From the NCBI GenBank assembly GCA_017433725.1, contig JAFRGQ010000029.1:1-49822 (forward strand): a stretch of 49,822 nt of DNA, written 5' to 3'. The DNA comes from Lachnospiraceae bacterium. Its GTDB lineage: Bacteria > Bacillota > Clostridia > Lachnospirales > Lachnospiraceae. The notes beneath the pieces were generated by a model. That model worked only from the letters and a program-made list of their open reading frames with translations. It did no database searches and had not been told where the DNA came from. Every line of letters starts with the position of its first letter. Positions within the stretch are counted from its first letter, which is position 1. A program made the translations under genes and the position numbers. Of this stretch, positions 44,092 through 49,822 are shown piece after piece.

Positions 44092-44160
44092 TATTTGTTT
44101 TACATCGGTGTAGATGTTGTTATTTGTTTTCACCGATGTAGAGCTTGTTATTTGCTTTAC
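44092..44160 (-). promoter_or_regulatory. Direct and inverted repeats upstream of the double-glycine peptide gene
   Basis: TATTTG(T/C)TTT starts near 44092, 44121 and 44149 (29 and 28 bp apart). ACATCGGTG (44102-44110) has its exact complement CACCGATGT at 44131-44139. A TATAAA on the minus strand near 44166 could be the -10 box, which would put the repeats in the leader RNA. Either regulator binding or an RNA hairpin is possible. Confidence 0.5.
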
Positions 44161-44313
44161 CTCTGTTTATACGAAGGTTCCGAAGGAGGGTACAAAACAA
44201 AACAAAAAATTTGAAAATAAATCGAAGAAGGTTCGAAATACTGCTAAGAATAAAGCTTTCGCTACACAATGCTTAGGCACGGCGGATCGCAGACATGCGC
44301 TGGGGATATGCGC

Positions 44314-44979
44314 TTACGCGCCACTTGATTCATCCCCGGAATCCGGTGCCGGAACCACAAAGTATTCCCTGCAGCAGAGGACCCCGTCGCTGATCCCTTC
44401 GTTTATCGTTTCTTTCGAGACATCTTTGAGGCAGCATATGAGAGTACCGTCTTCGCCGTCATATTGTTTGTCATAGCGGTATATCCAGGCGCCTTCCTTC
44501 CAGATTGCTGTTTTTCCGTACTCGTTGAGGAAGATATCCCCGTCGGCGTAATCGCCGATCAGACAGAGACCATATCTGCTTTTTGTTATACTCGGCAGAT
44601 TAAGGTCCAGAGGAGATATCTCCTCACATTCCGAGACATCTTTTATCTCCGGATAATTCACATATCCGGCAACGCCGCCGTTTAGATAGTTGACATCCGC
44701 CGTGAGTTTATAGAATCCGCCGTTTTCCATGGATTCTGCCGCATACGTTTTGATTTCATAGATAGAATCGACAGTATAGACCCGGTCCTCATACATGAAG
44801 GCATATATTTTCGCATCGTACTGAGTGTCCTTGAACATCTCATCGGTGGTTCCCGACGTTGACACTTTCGGTTTGCGTCCGCAGCCGCACAGAAGAATAG
44901 CGGGAAGGGCCACACACAGAAACATGAGCCGAATTAAATATTTGAATACAGAAGATCCGGTATAAGAAAAACGCTTCAT
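44314..44979 (-). CDS. Lipoprotein of unknown function
   Basis: 221 residues from ATG 44979, preceded by AAAGGA. The signal region MKRFSYTGSSVFKYLIRLMF runs on to LLCGC, a lipobox at about Cys 33. The mature part is soluble and rich in Tyr, Asp and Glu with repeated short strands (YAFMYEDRVYTV, YKLTADVNYLNGG). No family is recognised. It follows the membrane protein gene at 45020 by about 40 bp, and the two probably form an operon. Confidence 0.72.
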   Translation of the reverse strand: MKRFSYTGSSVFKYLIRLMFLCVALPAILLCGCGRKPKVSTSGTTDEMFKDTQYDAKIYAFMYEDRVYTVDSIYEIKTYAAESMENGGFYKLTADVNYLNGGVAGYVNYPEIKDVSECEEISPLDLNLPSITKSRYGLCLIGDYADGDIFLNEYGKTAIWKEGAWIYRYDKQYDGEDGTLICCLKDVSKETINEGISDGVLCCREYFVVPAPDSGDESSGA

Positions 44980-45019
44980 AGATAGAATCCTTTCTGCCTT
45001 TGCGTGATGGGCGGAACCT

Positions 45020-45523
45020 TTACCTGTCCCACTCATATCTGCGCTCACAATCTCCCGGGAGACGATTCAAAATATAGTTCGATACGAACGGGAAGTCTCC
45101 TTCCGGAGTGTAAACGCGAATTTTCTTGACCTTTCCCATCAGTTCCAGATACTTTCCTGTGATGATGACTGTTTTTGCTTTATCGTAATCAAAGTATACG
45201 GAAGACTTTCCATATCCGTTTTTGACGTATATATCCGACATTTTATAAGTCTCATGAGGATCGTCGGCGCTAAAGGCCAGCCGAAACGTCAGAGCGGTAA
45301 TCAAAAGGTATACCGCTACGCATCCGACGACAATCCCAAAATGCATCGGGTTCTTGTACATATATGCAAGATACCCGCCGAAGAGCAGCAGAAAAACTGC
45401 GATACCGAGGCATGCATATAAGCCCGGCTTTAGGCTTTCCCGGTAGTACTCCGGATCGATGGAACATGTCCAGACGTAGGAATCATCCGGTTCTTTTTTA
45501 ATATTTGATGAATATTCTTCCAT
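45020..45523 (-). CDS. Membrane protein with YcxB-like C-terminal domain
   Basis: 167 residues from ATG 45523, with GGAGGG 7-12 bp upstream. Two adjacent helices (about 35-53 and 62-82) are followed by a beta-rich cytoplasmic part (YVKNGYGKSSVYFDYDKAK, then LELMGKVKKIRVYTPEGDFPF) resembling the PH-like YcxB fold. The function is unknown. The lipoprotein gene downstream suggests that the two act together at the cell envelope. Confidence 0.65.
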   Translation of the reverse strand: MEEYSSNIKKEPDDSYVWTCSIDPEYYRESLKPGLYACLGIAVFLLLFGGYLAYMYKNPMHFGIVVGCVAVYLLITALTFRLAFSADDPHETYKMSDIYVKNGYGKSSVYFDYDKAKTVIITGKYLELMGKVKKIRVYTPEGDFPFVSNYILNRLPGDCERRYEWDR

Positions 45524-45597
45524 AATTAAACCCTCCGAATACATGATATCAGCAGGTTTTTAAATATACAAGCAGGAATGAAGTTTCCCATGATATG

Positions 45598-45633
45598 AAA
45601 AAAGCTGCCATGTCAGTTAGGTGACATGACAGC
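45598..45633 (-). terminator. Intrinsic terminator of the 3D-domain gene
   Basis: On the minus strand GCTGTCATGTCA pairs with TGACATGGCAGC, followed by TTTTTT. Confidence 0.85.
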
Positions 45634-45723
45634 GTCTTTAATTAACGAAGTATTCCCGTGTGCAGTTCCTTAGCAGTCTCATCATTAAAGAGGTATTTGC
45701 TGCATGAAGCGGGAAGTTTGCAA

Positions 45724-46560
45724 TTAATACTCAGGTACAAGATAAACGTCTGCACTGCTCATACCGAACTGCAGAGCCTCCGCATGTGAATCAAAGAAGA
45801 TATCCACATGGCCGTACGGCGTTCCGCGATCCTCAACAGTATAAACTTTACCGTTGATGAGGAGCTTCGAGCCAAAATCAATACCGCCCATAGCGACCGT
45901 ATGCCCTGATGTCGGCATTACGCCGCTGGCAGTAGCATTTCCGGCTGTACCGCAGCAGCTTGCGCAGTTGCAATATGCTGTAAGAGTGAAGTTTCCGAGA
46001 TACTCAGCAGAAGCGATGGCTTCAGCCTCCCTGGCAGCGGCTTCGGCCTCTGCGGCCTTCCGAGCTTCCTCCGCTTCCTTTTCGGCACCCTCTTCAGCTT
46101 TCTTTGCATTTTCCTCAGCCTCTTCTTTGGCTGCTTCGGCGATTTCAACGGCCATATCTATTGTCTTGCCGTCATTTGCACCTTCGGCGAGATCAGCCGC
46201 GGCTCTGGCATTTTCTGCATCTTCGACTGCAGCCTCTGCAGCCTCCTCGATTTCTTCACCTTCCGTTTTATCGGCATAACCCTGAGCTTCATCGGCAGCT
46301 TCTTCAGCCGCCTCAGCCGCCTCATTGGCTGCTTCGCGTCCCTCATCGAGATCGGGAGCTTCGTCCGAAATTTTCTCTGTTAATGAATCCGTACTATCTT
46401 TCTCTTTGTGATTCTCCGAATCCAAATCATACTCAGCTACATATTTTTCCAGGTCATTTACTGCGGTCTTCTCAGTCGCGTCGGCATATACAGGACTTAC
46501 CGAAACGGCGACGAACATAGATGACGCAAGCAGCATACCTGCCATTTTTCTAACAAACAT
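45724..46560 (-). CDS. Secreted 3D-domain wall protein with Ala/Glu-rich coiled coil
   Basis: 278 residues from ATG 46560, with CGAGGAG 8 bp upstream. A signal peptide (about 1-26, ending VYA) precedes an acidic segment and a long Ala/Glu/Lys-rich helix (about 70-185), probably a coiled coil. The C-terminal 90 residues are a 3D barrel as in lytic transglycosylases and Rpf/Sps proteins: FTLTAYCNCASCCG, ASGVMPTSGHTVAM, VEDRGTPYGHVDIFF with the conserved Asp residues. It probably cuts or binds peptidoglycan during growth or resuscitation. Confidence 0.9.
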   Translation of the reverse strand: MFVRKMAGMLLASSMFVAVSVSPVYADATEKTAVNDLEKYVAEYDLDSENHKEKDSTDSLTEKISDEAPDLDEGREAANEAAEAAEEAADEAQGYADKTEGEEIEEAAEAAVEDAENARAAADLAEGANDGKTIDMAVEIAEAAKEEAEENAKKAEEGAEKEAEEARKAAEAEAAAREAEAIASAEYLGNFTLTAYCNCASCCGTAGNATASGVMPTSGHTVAMGGIDFGSKLLINGKVYTVEDRGTPYGHVDIFFDSHAEALQFGMSSADVYLVPEY

Positions 46561-46569
46561 ATCAATTTC

Positions 46570-46751
46570 TCCTCGTGTAAAAAGTTTTGCAGAAACCTGC
46601 AAGTGTCGGATCGCTGCGTATGTAACACGTCTGCTGCGCAGCCGTTAACATTCGCATGTGTCCTCGTATAATCAGTTTTGTAGAAACCTGCAAGTGTCGG
46701 ATCGCTGCGTATGTAACACGCCTGCTGCGCTGCCGTTAACATATGCATGTT
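46570..46751 (-). repeat. Tandem 91-bp duplication in the leader of the 3D-domain gene
   Basis: Two copies (46570-46660 and 46661-46751) are nearly identical, sharing GCAAGTGTCGGATCGCTGCG and flanks. A minus-strand TATAAT at 46767-46772 puts both inside an untranslated leader of about 200 nt. The period is not a multiple of three, so it is not coding. It resembles a doubled regulatory RNA module; no known riboswitch is recognised. Confidence 0.8.
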
Positions 46752-46772
46752 TCCTTTCGACGGCAGATTATA

Positions 46773-47095
46773 ACACCGGGTTTCAAAAAGAAAAGAGTTT
46801 TTTCAAATTCTGTTACGATTCTGTAATATTTGAGTAATTTTCGGCTCTTTTCGATTTTCGGAGAAATTGTTTTGTGCGAATTAGATAAATTAAATATATA
46901 GATATTGGCTAATTTGGCGAAAAAGTCGACGAAAATTTATTCGTCTCGCAAGACACCTGAAAATTGAATAATTTCGGACCCCTGAAAAATGACGTTTCGA
47001 GCTCGATTTTGGCTGAAAATGACGGTTTTTCAAGGTATAAAACGTGCATAACACAGATATATCGGCGGAGTACGAGGGATTTTTGGAAAGAAAAA
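46773..47095. other. AT-rich intergenic stretch without a recognised gene
   Basis: About 320 bp of AT-rich sequence between the Smr gene's end and the 3D-gene promoter. I see no open frame with a ribosome site, no clear hairpin and no known RNA. Confidence 0.6.
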
Positions 47096-47344
47096 TCAGT
47101 ACAGCTCCTTTAAAACCAGCACCGTAATCCCCGGATTATCGCCGGGAATTATTCGCTTTACCTTGGGCTCATACCGGTACCAGTCGTAGATCATGGACCG
47201 GAGGCTGGTGCCGCGGTTGCAGCCGTGGATCAACTGAAGCTGATAGGTTGCCGGGCCTGCAGCGGCGAGGGCTTTGTCGATGACTTTGATGGCTTCCTCT
47301 TGTCTGAGACCGTGGAGATCTATTTTGATGAAGGGTGTGGGCAT
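47096..47344 (-). CDS. Stand-alone Smr domain protein
   Basis: 82 residues from ATG 47344; the in-frame ATG at 47359 is followed by AAAGGAG, which serves 47344. KIDLHGLRQEEAIKVIDKAL and LIHGCNRGTSLRSMI are the DLHG and HG-x-G-T motifs of the Smr fold found at the end of MutS2. Stand-alone Smr proteins can be nucleases acting on DNA or on RNA in stalled ribosomes. No partner gene is adjacent. Confidence 0.9.
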   Translation of the reverse strand: MPTPFIKIDLHGLRQEEAIKVIDKALAAAGPATYQLQLIHGCNRGTSLRSMIYDWYRYEPKVKRIIPGDNPGITVLVLKELY

Positions 47345-47520
47345 GGGGGCTCCTTTCATTGGTGGTCTTTTCTTGGATTCTTCTTAATTATAGAGCAAGT
47401 GACCGAGTATTGATACTGTGATTAAACTCCCCAGGTATCATTCTTCCCAATAGAGAAAGATCGGTGTCAGTTTCTGTATGCAGTGTATAAATTCAGGAAA
47501 TGCATATAGATGACTTTACG

Positions 47521-47548
47521 TTGGATTTATGCGTTTTTCTTGTATAAT
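47521..47548 (+). promoter_or_regulatory. Promoter of the membrane protein gene
   Basis: TTGGAT (47521-47526), a 16-bp spacer and TATAAT (47543-47548). Transcription would start near 47555, which excludes the upstream ATG at 47510 as a start codon. Confidence 0.7.
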
Positions 47549-47596
47549 AGAAATAGTGATTCATTTACCCGACTCAAACATGAAGGGGACAGACTT

Positions 47597-48142
47597 ATGC
47601 GCAGAGTTATGATCGGACAGATGTTGCTAATCCTGTGTTGCATTTTCTATATCATCTGGTGGTACCGCGGCTTCCGTCCGAACGTTATTGTAAGAAGAGT
47701 AGGCGGAGTGAACGGTATCTTACTGATGATTACGGCGGTACTTGGATTAGCCGGCATTTTCATTAGCATGACGCACATTCCGGCAGTAACGAAACCGAAG
47801 ATCGATTCAAGCGTAATCGTCTTGGGTGGGATTGTATTATATATAGGCTTGCTTCTGATCACTCGGTTGGTTTTTCGCAGGATCGTGACCACAGAGCTTA
47901 TCCTGATCGTTGGGTGGACTGTGCTGGAGCTGACGGTGATAAACAGGTTGAATGCAGCCGGGTACCTTTCAGAGGGAAAGTTTTTTGCAATCTGCATCGT
48001 GATTGCCATTGCTTTTCTGATCAGCATGGTCTTGTATGTGGCGTATTACCGGATGGAGGAGATGAAGGCTTTCTATGCGGCTATGGTTCCGCTGATAACC
48101 GAGTCGGTGGCTATGGCGGTGCTGGTCGGGATGCTGTTATAG
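47597..48142 (+). CDS. Multi-helix membrane protein of unknown function
   Basis: 181 residues from ATG 47597, with AAGGGG upstream. About six hydrophobic helices are spaced along the whole length (QMLLILCCIFYIIWWY; LLMITAVLGLAGIFIS; VIVLGGIVLYIGLLLI; TELILIVGWTVLEL; FFAICIVIAIAFLISM; PLITESVAMAVLVGML), with short basic loops. There is no recognised family. It lies 31 bp before the next gene and may share its transcript. Confidence 0.7.
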   Translation: MRRVMIGQMLLILCCIFYIIWWYRGFRPNVIVRRVGGVNGILLMITAVLGLAGIFISMTHIPAVTKPKIDSSVIVLGGIVLYIGLLLITRLVFRRIVTTELILIVGWTVLELTVINRLNAAGYLSEGKFFAICIVIAIAFLISMVLYVAYYRMEEMKAFYAAMVPLITESVAMAVLVGMLL

Positions 48143-48173
48143 TGAAATAATCGGACGAAAAGAGGGATTACAA

Positions 48174-49604
48174 ATGCTTCTGTTCTCAACAATTCTCGAA
48201 ATCAAAGAATCCGTCACCCCGGAAGATTTCATCCGGCTGGTATTAGAATGGAATGAGACAAGCAAATATGCTGAAAACAGAGTCACCGGAATCGATTGGC
48301 ATGGTGAGCGTACAGCCCGTTACGGGAACGACAGTCTCTGGCTGCAATTTATCGAATATCCCGAAAAAAACATATTAGCCGTTCGTCATGAGAAAATCAG
48401 TGATGATGGTGTGGCATGGGATTCGGATTTCGTGGTAAATTTTGAAAAAAGACGTGTTGCTATCCGGCTGGACCGTACATACAGCGAAGAAGCGCTGGTC
48501 ATGGACGCGGTCTTTTCGACGCCGCATTTTATATCACTGCTTATAGCACATGAATTTCTTCAGGATGACCGGAATCTTCCGGTATTACGAACTCCCATAA
48601 GCATCACGGACGATAATATAGACATGTTGCGAAATATTTTTGAGGAAAAGAAGCAATACAGACTGCCGGTGGTCCTTGTCTCAAAAACAGAAGAGGATAC
48701 AGATCCCTTAAGTATTACCTGGCTTGCATCCCGATTAAAGGGGGCCGCACATGTACTGGTGGAGGATTCTCGTAATCAGTGTTCCGAGATCCGAAAGCGT
48801 TATGTAAAATCCAACAATCCATTCGGCAACGTACGCATTAAATATCCCTCAGAAACAGTCGGGAAGAAGAGCTTCTGTTTTAGAAGCGCCACAGGAAATC
48901 CGGAGGTGCGTCTGGAAAAGGTGATTCGCAGTGTGATTCAGTATGGCATTTCTCAGAGGATAGACCGGCTATTTACATGGCAGGGTGTGTATGGAGCCGT
49001 ACTTAATGAACAGTTGGAGCGCCAGGTTTCCATCCGCATGAGTGCAGAACATGCCAGACAGGCGGCGGAGGATGAAGTTGACAAGGTGTATGAAACCTTT
49101 GATGAGGATCTCAGGGAACTGCAGGAAAAGGTCGCTGAGCTGACAAAGGCAAATGAAGCCCTGCAGTATGAAAATCAGGGGCTACGCGCCAAGTATGCCG
49201 AATCAGATGCCGCTCCGATCTTATATTTTGGTGATGAGGAGGAATTCTATCAGGGTGAAATCCGCGACATGGTACTCGGAACATTAGATGAGGCTTTGTC
49301 TGCTACAGAAAAAGCGACCAGAAAGGCAGATGTTTTGGAGGATATTTTGGAAAATAACCCCTACTATCATTTGAGCGATGAGCGGAAACAAAGAATCAAG
49401 GCTTTATTCAAGGGATACAAGAATCTGACCGGTGCCATGAGGCAGGAACTTCAGAGTCTTGGATTTGAAATTACGGAAGCCGGTAAGCATTATAAGATTA
49501 CTTACGGAGGCGATCAGAGGTACATGGTTACAGTGGGGAAAACCCCCAGTGATAATCGGAGCGGCAGTAATAATGCGGCTTTGATCAGTAAGACGATGCT
49601 GTGA
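48174..49604 (+). CDS. 476-residue protein with coiled coil and HicA-like C-terminal domain
   Basis: The first 290 residues match nothing I can name. They open LFSTILEIKESVTPEDFIRL and are mixed alpha/beta. Residues about 293-345 form a coiled coil (EDLRELQEKVAELTKANEAL). Residues about 370-476 are helical, then end LGFEITEAGKHYKITYGGDQ and TPSDNRSGSNNAALI, which resembles the dsRBD-like HicA fold with its catalytic His at H439. Proteins of this layout occur near mobile and defence genes, so a defence role is possible but unproven. AGAGGG lies before the ATG. Confidence 0.6.
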   Translation: MLLFSTILEIKESVTPEDFIRLVLEWNETSKYAENRVTGIDWHGERTARYGNDSLWLQFIEYPEKNILAVRHEKISDDGVAWDSDFVVNFEKRRVAIRLDRTYSEEALVMDAVFSTPHFISLLIAHEFLQDDRNLPVLRTPISITDDNIDMLRNIFEEKKQYRLPVVLVSKTEEDTDPLSITWLASRLKGAAHVLVEDSRNQCSEIRKRYVKSNNPFGNVRIKYPSETVGKKSFCFRSATGNPEVRLEKVIRSVIQYGISQRIDRLFTWQGVYGAVLNEQLERQVSIRMSAEHARQAAEDEVDKVYETFDEDLRELQEKVAELTKANEALQYENQGLRAKYAESDAAPILYFGDEEEFYQGEIRDMVLGTLDEALSATEKATRKADVLEDILENNPYYHLSDERKQRIKALFKGYKNLTGAMRQELQSLGFEITEAGKHYKITYGGDQRYMVTVGKTPSDNRSGSNNAALISKTML

Positions 49605-49682
49605 AGTAAAAGAGGCGAGTAGAATATTCCCGAAACCTGTTAAGGTAATAGACGGAATCTGTATAGCATTGTTCTTTTTTAG

Positions 49683-49711
49683 GGTCAATCATTTTTCTCG
49701 TGGGATTGACC
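49683..49711. other. Inverted repeat near the right edge
   Basis: GGTCAATC (49683-49690) and GATTGACC (49704-49711) pair perfectly across 13 bases. The T run lies before it, not after, so it is not a usual plus-strand terminator. It could be the end of a mobile element. Confidence 0.5.
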
Positions 49712-49719
49712 ATGACACA

Positions 49720-49822
49720 CTATAGGTTTGCGATGCCTGCCGCCAGCCTTGACATGAACCTCAGGCAATGCATGAGGACTTTCACCCCGACGGCGAAGAA
49801 CTCAGGAACAGCCTGCTTTCTC
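49720..49822 (-). CDS. Possible C-terminal end of a reverse-strand gene (truncated by window)
   Basis: The minus strand is open from the right edge to a TAG at 49720-49722. It would encode 33 residues including VPEFFAVGVKVLMHCL and MSRLAAGIANL. This is basic and hydrophobic, somewhat like a transposase tail, but too short to identify. The inverted repeat just downstream would fit an element end. Confidence 0.25.
   Translation of the reverse strand, partial: RKQAVPEFFAVGVKVLMHCLRFMSRLAAGIANL

Noticed and set aside
46497-46748. 83-codon minus-strand frame in the 91-bp duplication
   Set aside because: The period is not a multiple of three, so the two copies are read in different frames; it is a leader region.

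Overview
The window looks like a chromosome segment from a Gram-positive anaerobe of the Clostridia, most likely Lachnospiraceae or a close relative. The evidence is the strong AGGAGG-type ribosome sites, the moderate base composition, a Cna-B repeat surface protein with a Clostridia-style sorting tail, a CD1871A-like CXXC tail beside an NapH/TlpA redox protein, a PucR-type regulator, a 2,4-dienoyl-CoA-reductase-like flavoenzyme, and several small proteins typical of that family. There are no rRNA or tRNA genes, no CRISPR array and no complete insertion sequence. The taxon is an inference.

Layout. 1-8.0 kb: the 3' part of a giant wall-anchored adhesin or stalk protein with 26 visible Cna-B domains. 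8.4-15.3 kb: two Gfo/Idh/MocA oxidoreductases flanking a HipA-like kinase/HTH pair, then a DUF554 membrane protein, a YfcE-like phosphodiesterase and a rhomboid protease. 15.7-19.8 kb: a duplicated divergent PepSY/MATE cassette whose second MATE copy survives only as a 3' scar. 20-25.8 kb: a LysR regulator, a 1211-residue secreted metallophosphoesterase, QueF and a DUF1349 protein. 26-31.8 kb: a PucR regulator divergent from a flavoenzyme fused to an acetoacetate-decarboxylase-like domain, followed by an SDR; this looks like an inducible catabolic unit. 32.6-37.6 kb: thymidine kinase, then PrsW, a CXXC-tail membrane protein, an NapH-TlpA fusion, a small lipoprotein and a YhcH-type sugar protein. 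37.7-43.7 kb: a VanX-like dipeptidase, a TIR-TM protein paired with a TrkA-N/RyR membrane protein, a flavin reductase and a glutathione peroxidase. 43.9-49.6 kb: a double-glycine-leader peptide, a lipoprotein and a membrane protein, a 3D-domain wall protein with a tandemly duplicated leader, an Smr protein, a membrane protein and a 476-residue protein with a HicA-like end.

The gaps between genes are rich in structured repeats: (i) arrays of 37-bp hairpins with a ~73-74 bp period whose arms differ by a compensatory base pair between units; (ii) long composite hairpins, mostly at convergent gene junctions, that share an apical sequence; (iii) a dispersed ~60-100 bp element, one copy of which has perfect 16-bp terminal inverted repeats; (iv) several local tandem repeats (31, 45 and 91 bp).

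Best candidates for something new: the TIR-TM plus TrkA-N/RyR operon (possible NAD- or nucleotide-based immunity or stress signalling), the flavoenzyme-ADC fusion with its PucR and SDR partners, the covarying hairpin arrays, the double-glycine peptide, and the HipA-like kinase/HTH pair behind an operator-overlapped consensus promoter.
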